A stretch of DNA of 32,799 nucleotides from an uncultured Alphaproteobacteria bacterium (GTDB lineage: Bacteria > Pseudomonadota > Alphaproteobacteria > MPNO01 > UBA830): the NCBI GenBank assembly GCA_913047365.1, contig CAJWUK010000008.1, positions 1 to 32,799 of the forward strand. Reading direction: 5' to 3'. Position 1 is the stretch's first letter. Each line of letters starts with the position of its first letter. A model generated the notes under the pieces. It was not told the DNA's origin. It ran no database searches and saw only the letters and a program-made list of their open reading frames with translations. Of the stretch, positions 15,558-25,174 are shown piece after piece. The translations under genes were made by a program, and so were the position numbers.

Positions 15558-16649
15558 TCATTCAAAGACGATGTTCGGTGTCTCGACTTGGTTTGAGCCG
15601 ACCTTCGCCCATATTTTTTCGGCGATCGCGCGATAAGCAATGGCATGCGGGCCATCCGGATGTGAGGCAACAATGGGGGTGCCCCCGTCCCCGCCCTCGC
15701 GAATGGCCATGTCCAGCGGGATTTCACCCAGGAAATCGACCCCCATTTGCGCCGCCGTTTCTTCCGCGCCTCCATGAGCGAAAATGTCGGAGCGTTCGCC
15801 GCAACTTGGGCATACGAAATAGCTCATGTTCTCCACGAAGCCGAGGACTGGTACATCCACCTTGCGGAACATATCCAGCCCTTTGCGCGCATCTATCAGC
15901 GACAAATCCTGGGGAGTTGAAACAATCACGGACCCTGCGATGGGCACGCGCTGCGCCATCGTCAATTGCGCGTCGCCCGTTCCGGGTGGCATGTCCACGA
16001 CCAAAATGTCCTGCGGTCCCCATTGAACGTCCCCCATCATCTGTTCAAGAGCACCCATGACCATCGGTCCCCGCCAGATCATCGCCGTTTCCTGCGGAAC
16101 TAGGAGGCCGATGGACATGCAGGTGATTCCGTGCGCCTCCAACGGAATAATGGTTTTGCCGTCGGGTGACGAAGGCCGATCGGTTATGCCCATCATCATC
16201 GGCAACGAGGGTCCATATATATCGGCGTCCAGCATGGCGGTTTTCAGACCCATCTGGAGAAACGCAACGGCCAAATTGGCTGCGGTAGTGGATTTACCGA
16301 CGCCGCCTTTTCCCGATGCCACCGCAATAATAGTGCCGACCTGGGGCAACAATTCTCTCGGTTTCTCCGGTTGGGGCGCTGCTTGCTGGGGCTGAGCCCC
16401 TACGTGGGCCGTTAGAACCGCGGTAACGGAAAGGACACCATCCCTCCCGGTGACAACTGCTTCTGCTGCCTTTCTGACCGGTTCCATCTGCTCTGCTTCG
16501 TTCGGATCTATTTCCAGCGTAAACTGTACATGTCCGTCTTTCAGCACCAGGCCCGACACCAGGCCCGCATCCACGATATTCTGATCCGATCCTGGCAGCG
16601 GGATAGACTTAAGGGCCTCGGTAATATCTGCTTCTGATGGCGGCGCCAT
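15558..16649 (-). CDS. apbC: Mrp/ApbC-type iron-sulfur cluster carrier ATPase
   Basis: A 363-residue P-loop protein of the Mrp/NBP35 family that carries Fe-S clusters to apo-proteins in the cytoplasm. Residues 1-90 form a MIP18/DUF59 domain (ITEALKSIPLPGSDQNIVDAG). A Pro/Gln linker follows. The deviant Walker A is GKGGVGKS at 113-120, with DADIYGPS and VVDMPPGTGDAQLT as the other nucleotide motifs. Cys280-x2-Cys283 in FVCPSCG binds the bridging cluster in the dimer. GGAG nine bases upstream supports ATG 16649. It diverges from hflK, and the promoter for hflK sits in the shared 175-base gap. Confidence 0.95.
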   Translation of the reverse strand: MAPPSEADITEALKSIPLPGSDQNIVDAGLVSGLVLKDGHVQFTLEIDPNEAEQMEPVRKAAEAVVTGRDGVLSVTAVLTAHVGAQPQQAAPQPEKPRELLPQVGTIIAVASGKGGVGKSTTAANLAVAFLQMGLKTAMLDADIYGPSLPMMMGITDRPSSPDGKTIIPLEAHGITCMSIGLLVPQETAMIWRGPMVMGALEQMMGDVQWGPQDILVVDMPPGTGDAQLTMAQRVPIAGSVIVSTPQDLSLIDARKGLDMFRKVDVPVLGFVENMSYFVCPSCGERSDIFAHGGAEETAAQMGVDFLGEIPLDMAIREGGDGGTPIVASHPDGPHAIAYRAIAEKIWAKVGSNQVETPNIVFE

Positions 16650-16704
16650 GCTTGACTTCTCCGTCTGGGTGACAATTTTGCTCTACGAGACCAGTCCCGC
16701 TGCG

Positions 16705-16733
16705 TTGCACAAAAGTACAACCTATCATATAAG
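16705..16733 (+). promoter_or_regulatory. sigma70-type promoter for the hflK operon
   Basis: TTGCAC (16705-16710), a 17-base spacer and TATAAG (16728-16733) form a good housekeeping promoter. Transcription would start near 16740, about 85 bases before the hflK ATG. Confidence 0.65.
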
Positions 16734-16825
16734 GCGCGCGGTCGGGCTCAAAGATCGCACGGGTATACGTGATCGCCCTGCGCGGTTATGGTCCGCGGTT
16801 ATTACTCAAGATAGGAATTAGCGTC

Positions 16826-17932
16826 ATGCCATGGAAACAGCAAGCCGGGGGCGGAGGCGGGCAGGGCCCTTGGGGCGGACGGCCATCTGGCGGCGGCGGC
16901 GGCAGTGCCGGTGGGCCACCCGATATCGAAGACATTTTCCGCAAAGGTCAGGATCGTTTCAAAAGCTTCATTCCTGGCGGGTTCGGTGGTTCCAGAGGCA
17001 TTCTGATCATTGTATTGCTGATCGTGTTTGCTTGGCTTCTGAGCGGATTGTACAGGGTGCAACCGGGCGAGCGAGGCGTCGAACTGCTGTTTGGCAAGTT
17101 CGTTAACACGACCGATGCCGGTTTGAATTACTGGGCGCCATGGCCAGTCGGAACGGTCCAACGGCCCAACGTCGAGAAAACGAACCAGATAAACATCGGT
17201 TTCCGCGGATTGGGATCAGCCGGTCGCTCAGATAGTGTTCGCGACATTCCTCAAGAAAGCCTGATGTTGACCGGCGACCAGAACATCATCGATATCGATT
17301 TCGTTGTGCAGTGGCGCATCAAGAGCGCACCGAATTTTCTTTTCAATATTCGCGATCCGCAGACCACGATTAAACTGGCAGCGGAGAGCTCCATTCGTGA
17401 AATTGTCGGCCAGACGCCTCTGGAAGAGGTTTTGGCGACAAAAAGAACAGAAGTGGAAGCCCGGACGCGGGATGTCCTGCAGCGCATCATGGATGACTAC
17501 AAGGCCGGCGTGTTCATTGCCGACGTAAAAATGCAGCAAGTCGATCCACCGCAAAAGGTGATTGATGCGTTTAATGATGTGCAGCGCGCACGTCAGGATA
17601 AAGAACGCCAACAGAACGAAGCAGAAGCCTATCGGAACGATATCGTACCGAAGGCCAAGGGTGAGGCCTCTCGCCAAGTTGAGCAGGCGGCAGCCTATCG
17701 CGAGAGACTAATCAAGGAAGCTGATGGTGAGGCTAAAAGATTCATTTCCGTTTTCGAGGCCTACAAGACAGGCAAGGATGTGACCCGGCAGCGACTGTAT
17801 CTGGAGCGGATGCAGGATGTTCTTAGCAAGTCCGAAAAGGTCATCGTAGACAAGGGTCAGGGCGGTTCTGGCGTCGTGCCCTATCTGCCCTTGCCTGAAC
17901 TTAGAAAGAGATCCGGGGGAGCGCAGCAATGA
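16826..17932 (+). CDS. hflK: FtsH protease modulator HflK (SPFH/prohibitin family)
   Basis: A membrane-anchored SPFH protein that with HflC forms a cage around the FtsH protease and limits its access to membrane substrates. The start is ATG 16826 (MPWKQQAGGGG), the usual HflK opening, with AGGA about ten bases upstream; the track start at 16769 would add 19 unlikely residues. This gives 368 residues: a Gly-rich cytoplasmic tail (about 7-35), one membrane span (ILIIVLLIVFAWLLSGLY, about 60-77), the SPFH core starting VQPGERGVELLFGKF, a coiled-coil Gln/Arg/Glu-rich region (about 250-310) and the C-terminal VVPYLPLPEL. The stop overlaps the hflC start by four bases. Confidence 0.96.
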   Translation: MPWKQQAGGGGGQGPWGGRPSGGGGGSAGGPPDIEDIFRKGQDRFKSFIPGGFGGSRGILIIVLLIVFAWLLSGLYRVQPGERGVELLFGKFVNTTDAGLNYWAPWPVGTVQRPNVEKTNQINIGFRGLGSAGRSDSVRDIPQESLMLTGDQNIIDIDFVVQWRIKSAPNFLFNIRDPQTTIKLAAESSIREIVGQTPLEEVLATKRTEVEARTRDVLQRIMDDYKAGVFIADVKMQQVDPPQKVIDAFNDVQRARQDKERQQNEAEAYRNDIVPKAKGEASRQVEQAAAYRERLIKEADGEAKRFISVFEAYKTGKDVTRQRLYLERMQDVLSKSEKVIVDKGQGGSGVVPYLPLPELRKRSGGAQQ

Positions 17933-18819
17933 CCAACCTTAGACTTATCGTCATTGGTGTCTTTGTTATAATTGCCGGCATGGTGCTATTTGGCAGCATG
18001 TACACGGTGCATCAGACCCGCCAGGCGCTTATTCTTGAATTTGGCCAGCCTCGAAATGAAGAGCCAAACCCAGGCCTCCATTTCAAATTACCCTGGCGAA
18101 CGGCAACTTATTATGACAAGCGCGTCCTTAGTCTCGATCCGCCTGCGCAGGAAATCATCCTGTCGGATCAGAAACGTATCAACGTCGATGCCTTTGTTCG
18201 GTATCGCATTGTATCGCCTCTGAAATTCAAACTTCGCGCAGATACCGAAACGAACTTTATTGACATTTTTGGTCGCATCCTGAATTCCGCTGTTCGAGCG
18301 GAGGTCGGCCGTGTTCTGCTTGCCGACATGCTATCGAGTAAGCGCGATGACGTGATGAGCCGGATTACGACAGAGCTGAAATCACAGGCCAAGGATTTCG
18401 GGATCGTTGTGGTCGATGTACGGATCGGGCGCACTGACCTTCCGCCAACGACTAGTGAGTCCGTCTACAATCGGATGAGGTCACAGCGTGTCGCACAGGC
18501 GGCTAAGCTTCGCGCCGAAGGTGCAGAAATTAAAGCTCGCATCCAGGCAGAGGCTGATCGCGAACGGACGGTCATTCTCGCAGAAGCGCAGCGAAAAGCA
18601 CAAATTTTGCGTGGTGAAGGCGAGGGTGAACAAACCCTTATTCTTAACCGGGCGTTTGGGCAGGATCCGGAATTCTTTGCGTTCTACCGGTCGATGGAGG
18701 CTTATGAGAAAGCGCTTGGGGACGGAACGACCATGGTCCTGTCGCCCGATAGCGAATTTTTCCGGTTCTTCAATGATCTGCCCGGAAGGGTGCCGGCTAG
18801 GGAAGCGGCTCCCAGATAG
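17929..18819 (+). CDS. hflC: FtsH protease modulator HflC (SPFH/prohibitin family)
   Basis: Partner of HflK, 296 residues, normal length. A single N-terminal membrane span (LIVIGVFVIIAGMVLFGSMYTV) is followed by the SPFH domain with the signature HQTRQALILEFGQP, NPGLHFKLPW and LSLDPPAQEIILSDQKRINVDAFVRYRI. A charged helical region (QRVAQAAKLRAEGAEIKARI, about 185-235) forms the cage wall. FFAFYRSMEAYEKAL and LSPDSEFFRFF near the end are standard. The ATGA overlap with hflK couples their translation, as expected for two proteins assembled in equal number. Confidence 0.97.
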   Translation: MTNLRLIVIGVFVIIAGMVLFGSMYTVHQTRQALILEFGQPRNEEPNPGLHFKLPWRTATYYDKRVLSLDPPAQEIILSDQKRINVDAFVRYRIVSPLKFKLRADTETNFIDIFGRILNSAVRAEVGRVLLADMLSSKRDDVMSRITTELKSQAKDFGIVVVDVRIGRTDLPPTTSESVYNRMRSQRVAQAAKLRAEGAEIKARIQAEADRERTVILAEAQRKAQILRGEGEGEQTLILNRAFGQDPEFFAFYRSMEAYEKALGDGTTMVLSPDSEFFRFFNDLPGRVPAREAAPR

Positions 18820-18834
18820 ACACTTATTCCCCTC

Positions 18835-19023
18835 GTGCCTGATGAACTGATTATTGCGATTGCGCTGATCCTTGTGCTCGAAGGCGCTCTTTACGCTTTG
18901 TTTCCGAACGGCATGAGAAGAATGGCCCTGAAACTTGAACGCATTCCTGTATCATCGCTTCGGAGCGCGGGCTTACTGTCCGCGATCGTGGGGGTTGGAA
19001 TCATTTGGCTCGTCAGAAACTGA
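18835..19023 (+). CDS. DUF2065 small membrane protein
   Basis: A 62-residue protein with two predicted membrane helices (LIIAIALILVLEGALYALF and SAGLLSAIVGVGIIWLV) joined by a short basic segment, PNGMRRMALKLERIP. This is the whole DUF2065 pattern. The GTG start at 18835 lies 15 bases after the hflC stop, and no ribosome site stands out. The family has no known function, but it is typically found between hflC and degP in alphaproteobacteria. A role beside the FtsH-HflKC complex or envelope quality control is plausible but inferred only from this position. Confidence 0.9.
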   Translation: MPDELIIAIALILVLEGALYALFPNGMRRMALKLERIPVSSLRSAGLLSAIVGVGIIWLVRN

Positions 19024-19076
19024 CCGATTGTTTGCGACGTATTATATTGCGTGAAGTTGGTGCCAGTTGCTGATTT

Positions 19077-19104
19077 GGCCGGCTTTTTTGGCACAATGCC
19101 GGTC
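19077..19104 (+). other. Hairpin in the degP leader
   Basis: GGCCGGC (19077-19083) pairs with GCCGGTC (19098-19104) over seven positions, one of them G-U, with a 14-base loop containing six Ts. It ends three bases before the degP ribosome site AAGGAG. It may modulate degP expression, or it may be chance in a GC-rich gap. Confidence 0.35.
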
Positions 19105-19120
19105 CATAAGGAGACCTAAC

Positions 19121-20587
19121 GTGAAGATATCGAGACGTCTTGTTTCTTCGTCGGTTTTCGCCATCGCCTTCTGTGTGATTGGTGCCGGCACAGGCTTTGC
19201 CCGGGGGGCGCCCGATACTTTCGCGGATCTGGCGGCGCGACTGTTACCCTCCGTCGTCAATATTTCGACCACCCAGGTCCAGAAAAAAGATCAGAAGAGT
19301 GGCCCGCAGGTTCCCCATTTCCCGGAAGGATCGCCCTTTCAGGATTTCTTCAAGGAATTCTTCGATCGCCAGCAACGCGATACCCATAAGCGCAGGGCAA
19401 CGTCTCTTGGGTCAGGTTTTATCATCGATGCCAGCGGCTATATCGTAACGAACAATCACGTGATTGCCGAGGCAGATGAGATCACAGTTACGCTGCACGA
19501 TGATACAAAGCTTGAAGCCAAATTGATTGGCCGCGACCCCAAAACCGATTTGGCCCTTTTAAAGGTGAAGCCTAAGACGAAGCTTCCCGCAGTTCCCTTT
19601 GGAGATTCAGATAAAACCCGTGTCGGAGACTGGGTTGTCGCGATTGGGAATCCCTTCGGACTGGGCGGCACGGTTACTGCCGGTATTGTCTCGGCGCGCC
19701 AGCGCGACATAAATTCCGGGCCATATGACGATTTCATTCAGACCGATGCGTCCATCAACCGGGGTAATTCCGGCGGCCCGATGTTCAATCTCGAGGGCGA
19801 GGTTATTGGCATCAATACGGCCATCTTTTCACCGTCTGGCGGCAGTGTGGGAATCGGATTTGCGATCCCGGCAAATCTTGCGCGGCCAATTATCCAACAA
19901 CTTCAGAAATACGGAAAACCGCGGCGTGGATGGCTGGGTGTTCGTATTCAAACCGTAACCGACGAAATCGCCCAAAGCCTCGGTCTTGATGCCGCCACGG
20001 GTGCACTGGTTGCGTCCCTTACGAAGGGCGGGCCAGCCGAAAAGTACAAGATCAAAGTCGGTGACGTGATCTTGAAATTCGACGGTAAGACGGTTGGGGA
20101 AATGCGCCGCCTGCCGAGGATCGTCGCGGAAACAATGATCGGTAAGGCTGTGCAGGTCGAGGTCTGGCGGCAGGGAATGCGGGTCCGTTTGCCTGTTACC
20201 CTCGGCGAATTTCCTGAAAATAGCGCAAAGCTTGCGGCGGAAATGCCTGGTGCGGCGCCCGAAAAAGCGCCCCTGTTAGAACTGAAGGAGCTCGGCATGA
20301 CCTTGTCCATGCTGACGCCGGAACTACGGGAACAGTTCAAGCTGAATCAAAATGCAGACGGTGTCGTGATCACTAAAATAAAGCCTGCCGGACCCGCCGC
20401 TGAAAAGCGGATTCCTGCAGGAGCAATTATCCGGAAAATCGGTCCGGATCAGGAAATTGTGAAGACACCCGATCAGGTAAAACAGAAAGTCGCACAAGCG
20501 CGAAAAGACAACCTGGATACGATCCTCGTTCTGATCGAAGCCGGCGGCGCGCAGCGTTTTGTTGCTTTGAATATCGCCAAGGGTTGA
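19121..20587 (+). CDS. degP: Periplasmic serine endoprotease DegP/HtrA (Do family)
   Basis: Degrades and chaperones misfolded envelope proteins. I start it at GTG 19121, where AAGGAG sits seven bases upstream and a signal peptide begins (KISRRLVSSSVFAIAFCVIGAG); the track start at 19067 adds 18 residues in front. The result is 488 residues. The trypsin-like triad is His113 (TNNHVI), Asp143 (KTDLALL) and Ser217 (GNSGGP). Two PDZ domains follow, about 275-365 (RRGWLGVRIQ, GDVILKFDGKTV) and about 395-485 (GVVITKIKPAGPAAEKR). Its place after hflKC and DUF2065 joins cytoplasmic-membrane and periplasmic proteolysis in one operon. Its stop overlaps the miaA start. Confidence 0.96.
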   Translation: MKISRRLVSSSVFAIAFCVIGAGTGFARGAPDTFADLAARLLPSVVNISTTQVQKKDQKSGPQVPHFPEGSPFQDFFKEFFDRQQRDTHKRRATSLGSGFIIDASGYIVTNNHVIAEADEITVTLHDDTKLEAKLIGRDPKTDLALLKVKPKTKLPAVPFGDSDKTRVGDWVVAIGNPFGLGGTVTAGIVSARQRDINSGPYDDFIQTDASINRGNSGGPMFNLEGEVIGINTAIFSPSGGSVGIGFAIPANLARPIIQQLQKYGKPRRGWLGVRIQTVTDEIAQSLGLDAATGALVASLTKGGPAEKYKIKVGDVILKFDGKTVGEMRRLPRIVAETMIGKAVQVEVWRQGMRVRLPVTLGEFPENSAKLAAEMPGAAPEKAPLLELKELGMTLSMLTPELREQFKLNQNADGVVITKIKPAGPAAEKRIPAGAIIRKIGPDQEIVKTPDQVKQKVAQARKDNLDTILVLIEAGGAQRFVALNIAKG

Positions 20588-21525
20588 CCCGTAAACCTGT
20601 CATCGTTGTTGGCGGACCGACTGCCAGCGGTAAATCGTCGGTAGCACTTGCCATTGCTGAGGCGTTCAACGGTTCTATCGTCAACGCAGATTCGATGCAG
20701 ATATATAACGGATTGGGAATAGTCACAGCCCGGCCCGATAAATCCGCTTTAGCGCGTGTTCCCCATGAACTCTATGGATTGTTTGGCAATGATCGTCGAT
20801 GTTCGGCCGGTGAATGGCGTGACCTCGCTCTGGACGCCATTAATAGAATCAACGATGTAAATCGGGTTCCTATTCTTGTTGGAGGAACCGGTCTCTACCT
20901 ACGGGCGCTCATGACCGGATTTCACAGGATGCCCGCCGTAGCATCCGAAATACGGACCGCGTTGAATGAAAGATTAAAACGGGAAGGGGCGGATGTTCTC
21001 CATACAGAACTCGTGTCTTTTGATCCTGTAACCGCTTCTAGGCTTCACCGCAGCGACGGCCAGCGAATTGTCAGGGCTCTAGAGGTCTTTGCGGCTTCCG
21101 GTAAACCGTTATCGGCGTGGCAATCCGGACAGACGGAGGCGGCACCCGAAAATCTAAGATTCCTAACCGTTCTCAGTCTGCCGGATCGCGAAGAGCTTTA
21201 TGAACGGATCAATTCGCGTTTCGAAAACATGTTGGAATCTGGGGCTATCGAGGAAGTTGAAAGCTTTATTTCTGCTGATCCGCAAGTCGATCATCCTTTA
21301 TGGAAAGCGGTTGGCGTTTTACCGATTTCCACCTTCCTCAAAGGTGAGATAGATCGTAACCATATGATTGAACGGGGAAAACAGGATACCCGAAGATATG
21401 CCAAACGGCAAATGACATGGTTTCGGCATCAGATTATTCCAGATTTATCCATTTCTGAGCAATATTCGAAAAAAATAGAAACAAAAATCTTTTCAAAAAT
21501 TAGTAATTTTCTGTTGACCGGGTAA
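20584..21525 (+). CDS. miaA: tRNA dimethylallyltransferase MiaA
   Basis: Transfers a dimethylallyl group to N6 of adenosine 37 in tRNAs that read codons beginning with U, which helps maintain reading frame. The 313-residue length is normal. Seen: P-loop GGPTASGKSSVALAIA (about 9-24), the catalytic and tRNA-contact motif NADSMQIYNGLGIVTARP (about 36-53), LVGGTGLYLRAL (about 98-109), DGQRIVRALEV and the C-terminal TRRYAKRQMTWFRHQ. Translation begins at TTG 20584, overlapping the degP stop by four bases. In E. coli miaA also lies upstream of hflKC (with hfq and hflX), so a miaA-hflKC association is conserved although the order here is reversed and hfq is absent. Confidence 0.96.
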   Translation: MTRKPVIVVGGPTASGKSSVALAIAEAFNGSIVNADSMQIYNGLGIVTARPDKSALARVPHELYGLFGNDRRCSAGEWRDLALDAINRINDVNRVPILVGGTGLYLRALMTGFHRMPAVASEIRTALNERLKREGADVLHTELVSFDPVTASRLHRSDGQRIVRALEVFAASGKPLSAWQSGQTEAAPENLRFLTVLSLPDREELYERINSRFENMLESGAIEEVESFISADPQVDHPLWKAVGVLPISTFLKGEIDRNHMIERGKQDTRRYAKRQMTWFRHQIIPDLSISEQYSKKIETKIFSKISNFLLTG

Positions 21526-21551
21526 ATTTACGGCGATAGTTTGCGCCCCTC

Positions 21552-21564
21552 GCACAAATTGTGC
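21552..21564. promoter_or_regulatory. 13-bp perfect palindrome upstream of ilvB
   Basis: GCACAA-A-TTGTGC is a perfect inverted repeat, nested within a second one (TCGCA 21550-21554, TGCGA 21567-21571). An AT-rich run (aaatatatata) follows directly. This is the layout of an operator overlapping a promoter. It lacks a T-run, so it is not the miaA terminator. Confidence 0.4.
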
Positions 21565-21595
21565 ATTGCGAAATATATATAGAACTTCATGCCGA

Positions 21596-21616
21596 CCGGC
21601 CCCTAGGCCGGTTTTT
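21596..21616 (+). terminator. Intrinsic terminator between miaA and ilvB
   Basis: CCGGCC-CCTA-GGCCGG followed by TTTTT is a perfect six-base GC stem with a four-base loop and a T-run. It ends 61 bases before ilvB. It would end the hflK-miaA transcript. If ilvB transcription starts upstream of it, it could instead serve as an attenuator. Confidence 0.7.
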
Positions 21617-21677
21617 CATTCTGCGCGGGCGAATCGCTTTTGCGGTAGTCCGGGCCGAATAGGCGGACGGGGAAAAG

Positions 21678-23441
21678 ATGATGTCGGACCAAAAGATGAA
21701 TGGCTCGGAAATAATCATAAAGGCCTTGATCAACGAGGGTGTTGATACCGTTTTCGGTTATCCGGGTGGCGCAGTGCTTCCGATTTACGATGCCATATTC
21801 CAGCAGAACCAACTTCGGCATGTTCTGGTACGGCAGGAAGGCGGCGCCGTCCACATGGCCGAGGGCTATGCGCGTTCGACCGGTAATGTCGGCGTGGTAC
21901 TGGTGACGTCCGGGCCAGGTGCAACAAACGCCGTGACGGGTCTGACCGATGCCCTGATGGATAGTATTCCGATTGTTTGTCTGACCGGTCAGGTTCCCAC
22001 GCATCTGATCGGGAACGATGCGTTCCAGGAAGCTGATACCACCGGCATCACCCGCCCTTGCACAAAGCATAACTACCTTGTGAAGGATATGGCTGACCTG
22101 CCTCGGGTCATGCACGAAGCATTTTATGTTGCCCGTAGCGGCCGGCCGGGCCCGGTCGTGATCGACCTGCCCAAGGATATCCTGATGGGTGAGGGCACTT
22201 ACGAAGATTTCAGTAGCGTCGAACACAGGACATATCAGCCTCGTTTTAAAGCGGCCAAAACCGAAATCGATCGCGCTGTGTCGATGATCGCCGCTTCCAA
22301 AAAACCGGTATTTTATTGCGGCGGGGGCGTGATCAATGCCGGTCCCAAGGCCAGTAAATCGCTTAGGCGTCTCGTAAAGCTGACCGGAGCACCGATTACC
22401 CAAACCTTGATGGGGTTGGGTGCCTACCCCGGTTCCGACAGGCAGTTTCTTGGCATGTTGGGTATGCACGGCACTTACGAAGCCAATCTTGCCATGCACG
22501 ACGCAGATTTGATCGTAGCGGTTGGTGCACGTTTTGACGATCGCATCACAGGCAGGCTCGCGGATTTTGCACCGAACTCCCAAAAGATACATATCGATAT
22601 CGATCCATCATCGATCAACAAGAACGTGGCGGTTGACCTGCCAATTGTGGGTGACGTCGGTGCGGTTCTTGATCAGATGCTTCGTGCCTGGAAGGCGAAA
22701 AACCTGAAGACCAATCAGAAGGCGCTAAAGGCATGGTGGGCCGAGATCAATGAGTGGCGGAAGAAAGATTGTCTGAAGTACAAGCAAGCCGGCGATATCA
22801 TAAAACCGCAATTCGCCATCGAACGTCTTTATGAGCACACCAAAGATCTGGATTGCTACATCACGACCGAGGTCGGACAACACCAGATGTGGGCCGCGCA
22901 GTTTTACAAGTTCGAAGAACCCAACCGTTGGATGACATCCGGTGGACTTGGCACGATGGGCTATGGCCTTCCTGCTGCGATCGGTGTTCAGGTCGCCCAT
23001 CCCAATTCGCTCGTTGTCGATATTTCAGGCGAAGCGTCGTTCCTGATGAACATGCAGGAAATGTCAACCGCAGTTCAGTACCGAGCACCCGTGAAGGTCT
23101 TCGTGACAAACAATCAATATATGGGAATGGTGCGTCAGTGGCAGGAACTTCTGCATGGTGGACGCTATGCGGAGAGTTACACCGATGCGCTGCCGGATCT
23201 CGTAAAGCTCGCCGAAGCGTGCCATTGGGTCGGACTTCGGGCGACCAAACCGGACGAGGTCGATGACGTCATCAAGGAAATGATCGCCGTCGATAAACCG
23301 GTGATCGCCGATGTCTGGGTAGACCAAACAGAGAACTGCTTCCCTATGATTCCTTCAGGCGCGGCACACAACGAAATGCTTCTGGGGCCGGAGGACGAGG
23401 CCGAAAAACCGATCTCCGAAGAGGGGATGGTACTCGTCTAG
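21678..23441 (+). CDS. ilvB: Acetolactate synthase large (catalytic) subunit
   Basis: A TPP- and FAD-dependent enzyme that joins two pyruvates to acetolactate (valine, leucine) or pyruvate with 2-oxobutyrate to acetohydroxybutyrate (isoleucine). It has 587 residues in the normal range. Visible features are TVFGYPGGAVLPIYDAI, the activating glutamate in RQEGGAVHMAEGYARS (near 55-60), TSGPGATN, ARSGRPGPVVIDLPKDI and the C-terminal TPP/metal region GEASFLMNMQEMSTA to NNQYMGMVRQWQ. The metal motif reads GEAS where many homologues have GDGS, a variant I recall in alphaproteobacteria. Start at 21678 or at the next codon, also ATG; GGGG-AAAAG precedes. The ilvN gene follows. Confidence 0.96.
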   Translation: MMSDQKMNGSEIIIKALINEGVDTVFGYPGGAVLPIYDAIFQQNQLRHVLVRQEGGAVHMAEGYARSTGNVGVVLVTSGPGATNAVTGLTDALMDSIPIVCLTGQVPTHLIGNDAFQEADTTGITRPCTKHNYLVKDMADLPRVMHEAFYVARSGRPGPVVIDLPKDILMGEGTYEDFSSVEHRTYQPRFKAAKTEIDRAVSMIAASKKPVFYCGGGVINAGPKASKSLRRLVKLTGAPITQTLMGLGAYPGSDRQFLGMLGMHGTYEANLAMHDADLIVAVGARFDDRITGRLADFAPNSQKIHIDIDPSSINKNVAVDLPIVGDVGAVLDQMLRAWKAKNLKTNQKALKAWWAEINEWRKKDCLKYKQAGDIIKPQFAIERLYEHTKDLDCYITTEVGQHQMWAAQFYKFEEPNRWMTSGGLGTMGYGLPAAIGVQVAHPNSLVVDISGEASFLMNMQEMSTAVQYRAPVKVFVTNNQYMGMVRQWQELLHGGRYAESYTDALPDLVKLAEACHWVGLRATKPDEVDDVIKEMIAVDKPVIADVWVDQTENCFPMIPSGAAHNEMLLGPEDEAEKPISEEGMVLV

Positions 23442-23484
23442 TAAGGCGTCAATAACGGAAAGCTATGCGTAAACGGAGCGGACA

Positions 23485-25072
<1,588 letters not shown>

Positions 25073-25147
25073 TTCCCGGGTTCCTATTTTGTAGAGTTTT
25101 CAGCGAAAAACCGTTGCGTTCGTTGATAAAAACGGCGTAGTAATAAA

Positions 25148-25167
25148 CGTTAACTCAGATCGTTAAC
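25148..25167. repeat. CGTTAAC repeated twice in the ilvC-leuA gap
   Basis: CGTTAAC occurs at 25148-25154 and 25161-25167. Because GTTAAC is its own reverse complement, the pair is both a direct and an inverted repeat, with start-to-start spacing of 13 bases. It could be an operator for the leuA leader transcript. It is unusually AT-rich for the gap. Confidence 0.3.
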
Positions 25168-25174
25168 AGTTGTC

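Noticed and set aside
21589-21606. Leader peptide MPTGP in the ilvB terminator as a classic ilv attenuator
   Set aside because: It has no isoleucine, valine or leucine codons and no ribosome site, so stalling by branched-chain amino acid shortage is not supported.
21603-22592. 329-residue minus-strand ORF opposite ilvB
   Set aside because: It is a long shadow frame. The plus strand encodes a full-length, motif-complete acetolactate synthase and the shadow protein resembles nothing known.
25150-25167. CtrA-type site TTAA-N7-TTAA before leuA
   Set aside because: The spacing between the two TTAA cores is nine bases, not seven, so it does not match the CtrA consensus.
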